Source: Zygnema cylindricum (taxonomy: Eukaryota; Streptophyta; Zygnematophyceae; Zygnematales; Zygnemataceae). From it: a stretch of DNA of 64,000 bases. This document shows positions 44,050 through 56,610 of this stretch, one piece after another. Where the stretch lies: positions 226,679 to 290,678 of the forward strand of contig JBBHKE010000089.1 in the NCBI GenBank assembly GCA_037447655.1, in the 5' to 3' direction. The notes below the pieces were generated by a model. It made no database searches, was not told the origin of the DNA, and worked only from the letters and a program-made list of their open reading frames with translations. The stretch's first letter is position 1. Every line of letters begins with the position of its first letter. The position numbers were made by a program, and so were the translations under genes.

Positions 44050-45450
44050 AACAGCGTTAGAAATGTGTTTCTGAAACAATAGGCAAGAGAAAGGCTTGGT
44101 GAGAAAATCGGCGAGTTGAGATTCCGTGGCACAATGAGTGAAGAAATGGTGCCATCAATAATTTTTTCGCGAGTGAAATGGATCTGGATGCTGATGTGTT
44201 TGGTTCAAGTATGATGAGTTGGATTTTCATAAGAGACAAGGCTCTTTGGGAATCACAAATGATAAGAGTAGGTGAAGATAGAGGTGAACAGAGGTCGGTG
44301 AGGAGGCAGCGAAACTATATAGTAGATTTGTTGGCGGAGGTGGGACCATATACTTCACGGAAAGAGCAACCGTAGCCTGTTTGCAGGACGACCATGAGAA
44401 ACGGTCGCACCCAAGAGTAAAACGTATACCCAAAATAGACCCACCGTCAACAAGTTGGTTCCTCAATTCGCATCTCAAAAACCGGAAATGTAGGAGGCAA
44501 AGGTTGAAAAAAAAAATCGAGGCTAAGCAGCCCATAGGACGAAGAAAAAAGGTGAAATGAAGATGCTTAATGCCTGAAGATACCGGAGAACACATTTGGC
44601 AGCTTGAAAGGTGAGTAAGAAAATCAAAATGCGAAAATTGAGACAATTGGCGAACCACGTTGCGAAAATCCATCCAAGTGCCTTACATACCTACACCAAT
44701 TTTCCAGTCAAGGAGACTTTGCTTCTAACTCATTTGCAAAATGTGCTGAGACCTATGACGTAAAAGTGATGCCTAAGCAGCAGTCAACATGTCTTGAATT
44801 TATCATAAGCCACAAGGACGCTAGAATGACTTTGAATTTTTGAATTTCAGCCTGACTAGGACAAACGATAATTCAATCGACATAAATGATGTTGATGACA
44901 GTACTATCATTTGTGCATCCAACGTGAATGTCATGATCTGTGTTAATTTAAGTCGATTCCTTTAAATATTTTTTTAAGAAGAGCAATAAGAGTTTTGTGC
45001 CACACACGTGGTGGCTGTTTCAGGCTATGTATAGATTTATGCAAGTGACGCACGAATGATTTTCGACCAATCTCAATATAACTAGGCATTTTCTCCATAC
45101 AAATGGTAGTGAAGAAAAGTGATTTTTGCGTCAAGTTGTTGTAATTCCCGAGCATGAATGACAGCAAGAGAAAAGTTGGTACGCATAGAGTTGAATTTGG
45201 TCACAGGAGCAAAATTCGTGTTGTATTTAATTCTTCGATACCTGTAAGTATACTTCGGTCACAAGGCGGGCCTTATATCGTTCGATGGATTCATTAGCGA
45301 ATTGTCTATTATAAAGACGCACTTTGAACTAATGGCATGACGATTGGGCGGCATGGAAAGAATGGTACAAGATTTCTTTCTCATTAGTGCTTTGAACTCT
45401 TTGGTAGCAGCAAGTCGCCACTTGTTAGCACTTGGGCGTTGCAAAGCAGA
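44050..45450 (-). pseudogene. Copia reverse transcriptase and RNase H, decayed
   Basis: Frame pieces in family order: NKWRLAATKEFKALMRKKS (RT entry, about 45,430), RHLHKSIHSLKQPPRVWHKT (the K-S-L-Y-G-L-K-Q-A-P-R motif, about 45,060), VRQLSQFSHFDF (about 44,650), then FSWSSCKQATVALSVKY (RNase H, about 44,380). Many stops and shifts. Confidence 0.7.
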
Positions 45451-46849
45451 ATTTAATGTTGGTGGATCTTTGACATCGGCAATATTGACATAAGCGAGGA
45501 TGTGGGGAATGTTCCAAGTGGGTATTATTGGACAAGTACGATGTCCTACAGCAAGTTCGCTGGATGGCGGGCAACGTTATTGGAGCAATCGTGACACAAT
45601 TTTGCGGCATTGCTGTTGCGGTACAAGTCAAGGGATCCAATGTATCCGGCGATGGTCATATGAACACGGAATCCACGAGTGGAGTGTTAGAATCGCCTAA
45701 AGTTTGAATAATTAGATTCCGACGTTGGGGGAAAACAACGTCGGAATGGCCGGAAGAAAAAAATTCTAACAATGAAGGTGAAACTGCTTTGTTGGTGATA
45801 ATTAGGGTGTTAAAGGATTGGAAGAGTTCAAATGTTTCAAACTAGAGGTGAGTATAACTAGAGAAAAATGAAAATTGAGAGGTTTAAGAAAAAAGTCGAG
45901 GATTAGTTTTTAAAGAAAGGGATTTTTTTTCTTTTATTTTTTTTAAGATGACGTCAAGCGTGGTAACGATGCGATGCGATGTTGACACCAAATTCGGTAT
46001 GCTTCCGAACGTGAAGAATATCCCACAAAGGTTTCTTTAATGGCGGGGGCACCTCATTTGCCATCCCTGCTAGTGAGGTCTTTGTAATCTTGTTCATTGG
46101 TCTCCTGGTAGTGAGGTCTTTGTAATCTTGTTCATTGGTCTCCTGAGCCATACAGGAAGACTCTTAGGACATTCGAAATAGCAAAACACTACCCGATAGA
46201 TACGCCTTCTTCCCTTTTATGCTGGTACATAACCAATCACACGAGGAATTTTAATTGATTTTCTTTATATCTTAATAGCTCTTAAAGGGAAGCATTTTGA
46301 CGAATGAAGCTATGTAATAGTAAGAATTTAGAAGGCATTAGACATATACTAATTCTGTTATCCGTATATAATGTTTAAATGTGAGAAGAAAAATAGTTTC
46401 GACAAGAGCTTTCAAATGTTGAAAATGAGTAAAAATTTATAACTTATGCTTCATGGAATAGATGTACATAAGACGAGAGTGTTCATCGATAAAAGTGAGA
46501 AATATAGTGCATCACTCATACTTGCTACACGCTTAGGACCACATAAAAAGATCAAAGGGAACTTTGGAACAAAATGAGCTAGAAAAAAAGGGATGCGAGA
46601 CATTTTGCCAATGACATATCAATTGGAAAAATCAAGGGTACTTCCGTTAAACTTCTCAAGTTCGATTACGAGGCATTTTATAACAATAGATAAAATAGTT
46701 CCATTTAAATGGCCAAATCACAAATGCCATTTTTTAAAGTAGGAGTTAAGAGAACTTGCTTAAGTGAGCATAAGCAAGGTATTTAAAAACATTGAGAACA
46801 TGAAATCATTTCGTTCCTCTACCAATAAGGGTAAAATTGGGGGAGAAAA

Positions 46850-47120
46850 ATTAAGCATTACTTTCCGCATTGATGCCAAAGCTGTTTTTACATAAAGTTG
46901 TACTGAGAAAAAAAAGGTTAAGGTTTTTTTGTAATTCGTGGACAAAGTAGACTTTGTCCAAAATTGAAAAAATCAAATTGAGCGAAACAGAGTTAATAGC
47001 CACTTCCCTAACCATACCGAAAGTGAAAATCACGTTGTTGCCAAAGGATATACGTAAATAAGCTATGAGGGGGACAATATTATACATAATTGCAATTTGG
47101 CAAGGTGTGTGATGCAATGA
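46850..47120 (-). pseudogene. Copia protease/pre-integrase linker remnant
   Basis: LDKVYFVHELQKNLNLFFL matches the copia L-x-N-V-L-Y-V-P-E-L-x-K-N-L-L-S linker that follows the protease. The catalytic DSGA itself is not recognisable. Confidence 0.55.
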
Positions 47121-47409
47121 GCCAAAATCATTGAGCCAATCATAAGTGTTACCTGTAACGTAAAAGAGTATCCTTGGTCCATGGGTGGAATCGAGGCAGG
47201 TAAAGTCTTGGAGAGGTGCTACAAGAAGGGATCATGATATGATAAAAGCATCGTATGGCTTGAGAACCAGATTCGAAGTTATTTCTGATGAGACCGATGA
47301 AAGATAGTAAAAGTTAGGCACCGGTTACCATAGAGGAGAATCGTATGAACAATCCAAAAGCTATGTTTGTGTGCGCAGTTTGACCAAATTGTGTTGTCGC
47401 GACATAGGG

Positions 47410-48110
47410 ATTCTCAAGATGTTTTGAATTTGAATTTGGTGGATTTGGTTTTTGTATAGCCCCAAACGTATATTTTTTCATGTGTCCAAGTCTTTGTTGG
47501 ACACTTGTCTACAACGTGGTCACGTTCTTTGCAATATTTGCAAAAAAAAGGCCCTGCAAAAAATGAAGATTTCTTAGGTGCAAAATTGGTTGTCCGATGG
47601 TTTGTTTGCGATTTTTTTTTTCTTTCATACAATAACCAATCGGTTCATGTGACAGGGTGCTGGTTGGCTTGATCGTTGTCACTGTGGTAATAAAGGTATA
47701 AATAGAATTAGGCAATCCAACCAAGATTGCACTTATCAAAACTACATGACTGGCGTTGTGATTGATGCATTCTAGTTGACGTGGTAAATGAAGGATATTC
47801 CGGATAAAGGTTAATATGCTATCGATTTTACCTTCCTGAAAAAGAATGCCAACGGATGGGAACCCTATTCGGTCAGATGTCAATCTTATAGCATAAAAGC
47901 GTCCATGCTTCATGATAAGATGTGGCCGTTCAAACCAAATTTTGAAGGGAGCCGTTCAATTAGAGAACAAGTAGCTAAAAGGAGCTCGAATCTCTTTCTT
48001 TCTATGAAATGACAACAAGTTTCACTGAGCCATTCATGGTATTTTGACTCATCAATTATGTGGCCCCAGATCTTTTCAAAAGTAAAGAGGCGTTCTCTTT
48101 GTAATTTCAA
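47410..48110 (-). pseudogene. Copia gag remnant with one zinc knuckle
   Basis: Fragments from 48,110 downward (SKYHEWLSETCCHFIERKRF, IERLPSKFGLNGHIL) have gag composition. A CCHC knuckle CKYCKERDHVVDKC (47,501-47,542) fits C-x2-C-x4-H-x4-C. Frames shift at about 47,630 and 47,910. Confidence 0.65.
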
Positions 48111-48996
48111 ATCGTATTTTTTTGTTTGTTGAAATTTTAGGACAGCTTGATATAGACAAAAGGGCAGGCCTACAACATAAAGATAAAGAAGTCATAAATG
48201 GCCGAAACAAAGAAAAAACAAAATATAGAAAAGAGCCAAAAAGAGAAAGATAGAAGAAATATTGGACAAGCAAAAAAGGAGACAAACAAAAAATCCAAAA
48301 AGAGAGCTTTACCAGGGAAATGTTGTTTTTTCTAAAGATGATTTTACATAGACGATAAGGAGTCATCATAAATAAATTAGATAACCAAAAAGGCGTTAAG
48401 GTGGTTCATGGTAGAACCAATCCTAGGCGTAACTAATGTAGGTAGGCCTAGTTACGAGAAAAATAAATTAAAAGAAAGAATTGATTCAAAAAAGAATCCT
48501 CTGCACTACCAAAGGTAAAGACAAGACATTAATAAATACATAACGCTATAGTAAAGCACTAGAGTTTTAATGTAGTGTTTAGGATTTAAGAGACGTCAAT
48601 CTAGACATATGTTTCATAAAGTTCCAATAACAAATAAAAGGGCTACAACTTAGGATATATATATGGATATGTATATTTGTATGCATATGTATATACAGGG
48701 GAGATGGAAGAGGAAAATGAACATTTAGATTTGAAGTTTGACATGATTTATAATGATTTTTTTTTAACGATTTTTTAATAAATATGTACATACATAATTT
48801 GGTTACATCAATTTCATTTTTTTATTTTAGTTAACATTGGAAAGGAGGTGGCACGGGGGGGACGTAGAGGGTGGCCAAGCAAACCATGCGATTGTGTTTG
48901 CAACGAGTGTATCTCGATATTGTTTCCCCCCTTTTATAGTTAGTTTTGTTCATTTTTTTTAATCACTATTGGTGTTGCTGATGGATGGTTCTATAG

Positions 48997-49068
48997 ACAT
49001 CTATCTTACAACCAACTGAGTGGAAGCATTCCGTCGTCCATCGGTCAAATGACATCCCTCCGAGAATT
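48997..49068 (+). CDS. LRR exon 4 of 6 (72 bases)
   Basis: Acceptor GGTTCTATAG, donor AATT|GTAAGA. It reads HLSYNQLSGSIPSSIGQM then TSLREL. The preceding ~7.9-kb intron contains the copia insertion. Confidence 0.85.
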
Positions 49069-50433
49069 GTAAGACACATGACACAGTGGTTTTGTGACCC
49101 ATCAAAAGTGAACTCGACGTGATTAACTTACGTTATTGCATTGAAGATTGTAATAAGATTGTAAAGTTTTTCGTTGTTGTTAAGTGATAGATCGTATGGT
49201 GATTTTTAACTTTTTTCATCATTTGTTGGTTTTCTGTTAGTTAGTCGGTTATCTATTTTGAAAAATGTAACTTTCTTTTTTAAAATTTATAATTGTGATA
49301 GTTTGGTAGACTTCTTGAATGGATCAGTAAAAATAATAATAAAATTGTAGAACTAATTTATAGAATGACAAAACATACGACCACGAAAACGTATACTAGT
49401 AGTAACTAATAATTATTAATACTTAATCATTATCATAATAACAAATTGTGAATTTAAATTAATGATATTAAGGATTTAATATAAATAACAAAAAACATGG
49501 AAAAAATTGTATAAATACTAGTTTTGAAATCATTTAAAATTATAATAATTTAATTGTTGTGAATACTCTTGATGTTTAAGGGGGAAAAAGGAAAAAAAAA
49601 ACTCTTATATTTCGTATGTTTAAATTTAAGATTTATTTCTTTTGGAAGTATTTTCCCTTCTTAACATATACATTTATTTATTTATTTATGTTCAATGGAA
49701 ATTTAAGTGACTTGGTGGAGGGGGGCAAGCTAGGGGGGGAAGGAAGCTGGACTGGGAAGTGGGGAAAAAATGGGATTGTGACTAAAATAGATGTGTTATA
49801 TTAAACAATTTTGTATTTGCCTTTCTATAAATTTATGTTTTTTTTTTTAATTTCTTTGCACATTTTTTTCTGGTACAAAAGAAAAGATGGGGAGGGGGAA
49901 GCGTGACAAAAGCCATACGGCGTGAAAATATTGCAATTTGCAATTAATTTTTTCCTCCAGTTCATAGTGTTTTTTTTGTTTTAACGGCTTTTCTTTTGTT
50001 ATAATGTTTTTTAATTTCAGTACTTTGAAATGTGTGAAGCAAAGGAGGAAAGACAAAAAGGAATTGGGGTGACACATCTTACATATATATAATATCCATC
50101 TATATAATTATTATTAATATGGATATGTACCTTTCGATTTAATATTGAACATGATGTTTAACGCCATTTTTGTTTATCAAGTTTTTGTATTTTTTACTAA
50201 TCTATATGCACGTGATTTAAATTTTTCGTGACTATTTCATGTTTTTTTATTATGATAAAATTTGGTATTAATGACGGATTGTAGCGAAGTGGGGGGCGGG
50301 CGGGGGAGGGTGCGTGCAAACGAATGCCTTAGTGTGTACAGAAAGTGTACATTGATATTGTTGTTTCACCCTCGATATTTTAGTATTTTTTTTTTTTTTT
50401 TTTGTAATTGGTAATTGCCGATCGGTGTTATAG
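49069..50433 (+). other. Intron between LRR exons 4 and 5
   Basis: AT-rich, with the two conserved unit blocks (about 49,725-49,945 and 50,290-50,370). No coding signal. Confidence 0.6.
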
Positions 50434-50505
50434 AGTGATCAATAACAACCAATTGAGTGGAAACATTCCGTCGTCCATCGTTCAGCTGACATCCCTCCAG
50501 AATTT
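50434..50505 (+). CDS. LRR exon 5 of 6 (72 bases)
   Basis: Acceptor GGTGTTATAG, donor ATTT|GTAAGA. It reads VINNNQLSGNIPSSIVQL then TSLQNL. Confidence 0.85.
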
Positions 50506-52189
50506 GTAAGACACATGACACTATTGTTATGTTACTTATCAAAATTGAACTCTAACTGTTGGCAGTTTGTTTCTATATGTAGATAATTTTTGAAGCATTT
50601 TTGTTTCTGTTTGTAAAGGCATGTCTTATTTTCTTCTCTTTTACGTTAAGAAAATATTAAAACAAAAAGAATCTCTTGATGGAAGAAGACGGGAAGGGGC
50701 AAGAGGAGCAAATTGTCAATGAAATTGTTGTGTGTGGTAATATTTCATTCATCAATCGAGTATTTTTTTTTTCTAATTTGAAGTAGGTTATTTTTTTATC
50801 ATTTACTCCTCGTAATCATACAAAAGGTGAAATTTTTTGTTAAACGAAGGAGGGAAGGCAAAAAGAGGGATACGTTATTGGTTGTAAATATAACTACCGG
50901 CTATTATTCATTGCATGTAGATGGAAAGCGCTTTTTTTTTCTTATCACACATATTTGGTAATTTTTTTATTATTATTTCAAGTAGTTATAGCTGGCGTTA
51001 AAATCATGTCAATATTCAGTTTTAACAGTAAACCATTCAAACTTGAAAGACAGAGTGAAAAAGAAAAAGGTGAGGGAGGGAGCTGATGAAAGGGGGGAAA
51101 GGGTAAGTGGACATTAGTGATCAGCGCTAATAATGAATGAGAATGGTAACAATAATTGTAATGACAATAAAATAATTGATAATTGTAATTCTAGTGATGA
51201 CAGTGATAAACAATAATAATGACAATGATAACAACAAAAAAAAAAAAATAATAATCAAGATGACATAAAAAAAATAGTAGTTATAAATAATTTTATTTAA
51301 CGTAAATAAAATACAACAATAACAATAAACAAATTATAATAAGCAGTACCGAAAAACATTAATAGATAATGCTAAATGATAATATTAACTAATAACCAAT
51401 AAGTTCGAATAATTATCAACAACAAAATCCAATAAAGCAATAAATAAAAAATATTAATAGTTAATAATAATCATAAGTACAAATATAAATAATAAAAATA
51501 TTCAGAAGATTACTAAAAATAGAAGTAAAATATAACATAAAAATAAACAGTGATAATAAGAATTGAAGAAAATGAAGAAAAAATCAAAATCAGAAGAAGA
51601 AATAATGGAGAAAAAAATATTAATCAAAAAGAAGAAATTTTGAAAACCATGAAAAACAATAATAGTAAACAATAATAATAGAAAAACATTAATAATATTA
51701 AAAGGCAAAATATTTAATAGTAAAGAATAACAGATAATCATAAATACTAGAATGATTCTAATAAAAATAACAACAACCAAAAAATTATCAAACAATAACA
51801 ATCACTAACTGAAACAAGTAAATAATCAGAAAAGTGTTTAGTAAAAAATATTTGAATGTATAATAGTCAATGATATTAAATAACGAATATTCACAACAAT
51901 CAATTATTATAAAAGTATTTCTTAAAATTATTCATAAGATTGATAATTCTAATCAGTAAACCCCTCAACAAAATTTTGGTTTTTTCTGGATATAAATTTG
52001 TAGAATCAATTTCCGCTAATCCTAGAATCTGTTTTCTTTTGAAAAGATTTTCCCATCGTAAAGCTTACTTGTGCATCATTTAGTTAAAGAAAATAAAATC
52101 GTGAAAATTTAAGTGTTTTTATTGTGGAAGAGGGAGGGAGAGACGTTTGGATTATGAGTAGCAACTAGATGTGGATTGAATATATTGGG

Positions 52190-52231
<42 letters not shown>

Positions 52232-52845
52232 CCTCTTAAAATTTTTGGGTTCATTTTTTTGGTTTGAGGATTTGTAAATTTTTATGGAACGGGGAAAAGA
52301 GGGCAGAAAGGAGAGTGCCAAAATCCACGTGTTGAGGAAACGTTGCAATTTACATTTTTCTTCTCCTCCAAAACTCAGGATATGTTTTTTTTGGTTTTGC
52401 AACTCAAATTTGTCACATATTTAAATTTAAAATATTCTTAAATTCAATAATGTGTTAAGCAAAGGAGGAAAATTAAAATGGAGGGAGGACAGATAAGATG
52501 GCATTTATATGTTTATCATTAAAAAACAGTACCTTTTAATTTTAATTTTGACATGATTTATACCCATTTTCTTATCATCAATTTATTTTTTAAATATATA
52601 TTTGTACGCATGTTGTTGAAAATTGGTTATGTCCATGTTTTTATTTTTAAATTTAAATTAGAATGGACGAGTCACATTTTAGCAAAGCAAAGATGGGGAA
52701 AAGTGGGGGGAGGATGGCGCGAGGTGCGAGAGGAGGGGAAAAGGGACATGCACGAAAAGCGTTATTGATATTGTTTGTTTCCCTTTACACTTGATTTCTT
52801 TAGTTTCATATTAAGATTGTTTTTCGCTGGTGCTCGGTGCGCCAG
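50506..52845 (+). other. Intron between LRR exons 5 and 6
   Basis: 2,340 bases, very AT-rich (AATAATAAC words at 51,120-51,960) with a TA microsatellite at 52,195-52,225 and the unit blocks near 52,130 and 52,690. No exon seen. Confidence 0.6.
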
Positions 52846-52917
52846 AATTCTATCTTACAACCAATTGAGTGGAAGCATTCCATCGTCCATCGGTCAACTG
52901 GCATCTCTCTCAAGCTT
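52846..52917 (+). CDS. LRR exon 6 of 6 (72 bases)
   Basis: Acceptor GGTGCGCCAG, donor GCTT|GTAAGT. It reads ILSYNQLSGSIPSSIGQL then ASLSSL. Last LRR exon recognised; the gene presumably continues right of 64,000. Confidence 0.85.
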
Positions 52918-54110
52918 GTAAGTCACATGACACTGTCGTTGTGTTAAGTATCGAAAGTGAAATCTCAACGGCAATTGTCTATTGGAAAAAATGATTAAGT
53001 GTGTTGAAGACTGCACAGATCTTAGTTCGTGGTTATTTGAAAGGTGGTACCATAAGTTGAGATTTTCCTTCTGTAATTTTATGCAAGTCCAACTTTTTTA
53101 TTTGAGGTGGCAAGTTTATTTTTTGATATGTTTAGGTGCTATCGTTTGGTAGATATCTTATTCGGATAAAATTAATAATCATAATTATAACAAAAAAACT
53201 AAAAAAAATTATAACAATGGCAAAAAAATCGAAAAAGAACAATAATGGCTAATAATAAAAATTCAAAACAAATTGTTATAAATTACATAATAATAAAAAG
53301 AATAATAAACTGTGTGCAATGATCTTAATTAGCATACTAAAACAATAATTTATTGTAATACATTTTTTTTAATGCTAAATAAAAAGAGTAACGATTATAA
53401 TCATAATTCACTGGTCATTGAAAATTCATTGATTATGAATGAAAAATTGGGAACTGAACAAATTTGCTACCTTGATATTTGATGTTGGTTTTTAAGATAT
53501 CTTGAAGAATTATTTTCCGTTTGGAAAGGATTTTTTATTCCTTTTTTTGTTTATGCTTAAAAAAATTGATTATAGAGGTTGGGGTGTATAAGAGGGGGAA
53601 GGAGGTTGTGATTGAAATAGATGTAATTGAAACCTCCCGTTGAATAAACGCGTATTTAGTTGTGTTTTTTTTTGTGAAAAATATGCAATTGGAGGAGAGA
53701 AGAGTGTGACAAAAAGCATGTGGTGTGAATTGTGTTATGTCTTTCAGTTATTGCTATTACTATCTTTATCGTTGTTGGTAAGGTTAATTTCTGGTTTTTT
53801 TTTTCATTGGTTATCTTTTCATTCACAAATGAAAGCTAAAAATTATATTAAACATTAATGATACTAATACTAATAATTATACGACATCAATTACAAATTC
53901 ATTTTGTTATATTTAATATATAAAAGAAATATTAAATACCAGTATCTAGGGCTAATCATCCATAATTGCAACTAATAAATATAAATAATTTTTCATTTTT
54001 TCTAAAGAAGAAAAGGAAATCAAATCAATTTTATCTCTTGAAATTAAGTTAACATTCAGTTGCCAGTATTTTCCTTTTAATAGCTTAAGTGACTTGGTCC
54101 TAGATATGAG
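52918..54110 (+). other. Intron after LRR exon 6
   Basis: AT-rich with unit block 1 at 53,585-53,735 (TTGTGATTGAAATAGATG, GTGTGACAAAAAGCATGTGG). Going by the unit spacing, another LRR exon would be expected about 700 bases on, but the old copia insertion begins there. Confidence 0.5.
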
Positions 54111-54114
54111 GGGG

Positions 54115-54560
54115 CGGGGGGTGGGGCTGTGGAGCCGAAAGCCGGTGTGTAGAAGGTAAGGGCATTGTAGGCAAATGACGATAAAAAGAGAGAAGAATAT
54201 GGTAGAAAACAGTATGAAAGTAGCAAATTAGAGACAAGCGAACAAGAAGAATACATAAGAGTAGCAAAGGAGAGAAAGTGTCTTCTCAATATAATCAATG
54301 ATTTGAGTGTACAAAGTGAATAGTTTAATCACTACTAAGTATAGATATAAATTTATAGAGGACCAGGTAAACTACATACACAAAAGAAGCGGAGCTGCAA
54401 AAGACAATGTTAGAAAGACCAATGGCAAAATGGATGATCGGTAGAATTATGAACAAAAGGAATATGCCGTTTATGGAATCATTATGAAATGAATCCGCTA
54501 AAGAACACGAAGTACACAAAAGGACGATTTTCCAATAAGTACAATAAGGACCTTCCGTGG
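54115..54560 (-). repeat. LTR-like end of the old copia (left)
   Basis: Aligns by eye with 63,118-63,515 at clearly lower identity than the LTRs of the younger element. Exact termini unresolved. Confidence 0.55.
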
Positions 54561-54778
54561 TCCTTGCAAGGAATTTAATTTGGCAGTTAAGGAGATTTTA
54601 AACTTTCAATTTAAATTGCTAAAATATGTGAGAGCTGTTCGAGTTGTAGTAAAGATTTTCAACTTTCAATTTTAATTGCTAAAATATGTGAGAGGTGATC
54701 GAGTTGTAGTAAAGGTATAGGTGACAATAGCGATTCGCGTCATTGATAAATATGACGAAGCAAATAGCGCTATTATAG

Positions 54779-55021
54779 CTAGGTACGACGTTGGTCCACA
54801 TGAGAGAGTAGGAATCCGTTGAATTTGGAGGTACTAAAGGAAAACAACGGGCAAGGAAATTTTCTTTCGATGTATCCAAAACAAAATGGAAGGTCTTGGC
54901 TAAGCATAGGACGCAACCCAATAATGAGGCGCTTGTTTAATTGTTGAAGGCTAAAATTCGATAAGTGGGCATACCGAAGGTGCCATTTAGAAAACGTCGC
55001 ATGTGGAGAAGTGATGGCCAC
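54779..55021 (-). pseudogene. Old copia pre-integrase domain
   Basis: KWHLRYAHLSNFSLQQLNKR then LPFCFGYIERKFPCPLF follows the GAG_pre-integrase pattern W-H-x-R-x-G-H-L-S ... C-x-x-C-x-x-G-K. The first Cys is conserved; other metal ligands are worn. Its upstream (protease) half continues beyond the inserted element at 61,040. Confidence 0.65.
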
Positions 55022-55045
55022 TTTGGCGGATCGAATGGGAGAAAA

Positions 55046-55694
55046 TGTTGGGATATTGTCGTTTCGCGGTATTTCCGCGAAGCGTCATACCAACATTTAT
55101 TTGCTTGACGCGAAGTGTCGCGTCATCATACAAAAAGTACTACGTTGTTTCGCGACGATACTTTTGATATCCGCGAACGAAATATTCTATTTCGTTTCGC
55201 GTCACTTTTTGTTTTCGTGCGTAGGTGTTACGATTTGCGTGCAAGTGTGTTCGTGGAGCGACACGTGTTTAAGTCAACGTTTAAAGTTAGTCGTTCGAAG
55301 GAAGAAAGCGTGTGCTACCTTTCTTCGTGGAACTTACATTGCAGTGTGCACAGTAAGCTAGGGACAGACTTCCTCGCTACGTTAAGTTCTGTTTGTTTTA
55401 TCTTGTTGTCTCTTATGTAGAGTAGCAAGTATATAGGCAGCAGTGTACATGTGCAGAGTATTGAATGAATTAATCAATCTATCTTAGATGATTAATCTTG
55501 GAGTAGAGATTATTTAAAGAAGAGAGAGAAGAGAGAGAAGAGAGAAGAGAGATGATGTAAAGAGGCTTCGGCTAAGAACACTTATAAATCTTTTTGGCTA
55601 AATATTCCTCTTGTTTATTATGAGCTTCCGCTGTGTAATGATTTATGTTTTGGTGAATTATTAAGAGTGAATGTCTTTTGCTCTAGATCCTACA
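55046..55694 (+). repeat. 5' LTR of the younger copia
   Basis: TGTTGGGATATTG ... CCTACA, 649 bases. Contains GA-rich direct repeats (AGAGAGAAGAGAGAGAAG, about 55,520-55,550) and a duplicated CGCGGTATTTCCGCG palindrome-like word near the 5' end. Confidence 0.93.
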
Positions 55695-56610
55695 ATTCGT
55701 ATCGGAGCCAGTGCTTCGGAGATAGAGAGAGAGCGCATGGGGAGGAAGAAGAATAGAAATAATCCTTCCTCTATGTCGACTTCGGAGAGAGCAAGAGAGT
55801 TTAGTTTTTCGGGTTCTCAATTTGAGGAGACCTGGAATACGGAGAGAAAATTTGAAGAAATGTTAGATACACTTATGAGACATGTAGATTCCCGTTTTCA
55901 AATTCAACCGAGTGAGAGCAAAGAAAACACTTCCTTTCCGGCTACTGATCCATTCATTAGAGGAGCTAATGAGAGTGAGAGAAAAAAGAGGATTAGGAAG
56001 GGAAAGTCGAAGATAGAAGAAGAAGAGTCCGAGTTTGACGAAGGATTGGAAAACGAAGAAAATTATAATATGTCAAGGAAATCCGTGGCCTTTATTATGC
56101 CGTTTGGGAGAAGTTTATTTCAGGCCAACTTATTCTCAAGAAGCTTTAGAGCATTGTCCACGGAGAAGAGAAAATGCCACTCGAGAGTGAGGCACGTGCT
56201 TAATGGAGGTTGAAGGATATTGCGGCAACGACCGATTTGATAAAAAATTGCACTTCTTCCTTTCTTGATCATTTCCTTGCTCACGGCACGGCCCATGAGT
56301 GTTGGCAAGCACTTGAGGAGCAATATGAGAAAGGCGTTGAGAACAAGGGTAAATATGTTTATACGGACTTTATGAATTTTAAAATTTAACCAAATGAAGT
56401 GATGGATGATGCCGTGAAGCGCTTCAATATTATACTCGAGCAATTAATCAACAATGGCCGAGTTATCTTGGATGCGGATAAGTTAAGCATTTTTCTTAAT
56501 GCTTTACTGGAGAAGCTTTCGCATCTTAAAGCTATTTTACGAGCGAAGGTGGATAACACTTTCGGATTCACCGTCAATTTTATCAAAATGTCGGAGGGAA
56601 CTCCATCGAC
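55671..56610 (+). pseudogene. Copia gag (N-terminal and capsid region)
   Basis: An ATG just inside the LTR end opens a frame that shifts near 56,190. The capsid-like part continues in frame as KDIAATTDLIKNCTSSFLDH, AHECWQALEEQYEKG and RFNIILEQLINNGRVI, with a TAA at about 56,389. These match the UBN2/gag helices (D-x-x-A-x-x-x-I-x-x-x-L ... A-x-x-x-W-x-x-L) of copia Gag. Confidence 0.75.

Larger units (their letters stand above)
42530..48635 (-). mobile_element. Degenerate Ty1/copia element with three LTR copies
   Basis: Three similar ~240-260-base segments (42,530-42,792, 43,793-44,030, 48,385-48,635) share GTAACTAATGTAGGTAG-like and GATGTCAAT.TAGACATA words and are read as LTRs of one family. 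Between the right and middle LTRs lies a complete but decayed minus-strand gag-pol. Between the middle and left LTRs is only a second RT/RNase H end. The arrangement is LTR-internal-LTR-partial internal-LTR, as produced by unequal recombination or tandem insertion. It lies in the intron between LRR exons 3 and 4 and explains that intron's extra ~6.5 kb. LTR assignment is by mutual similarity; target duplications were not found. Confidence 0.65.
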
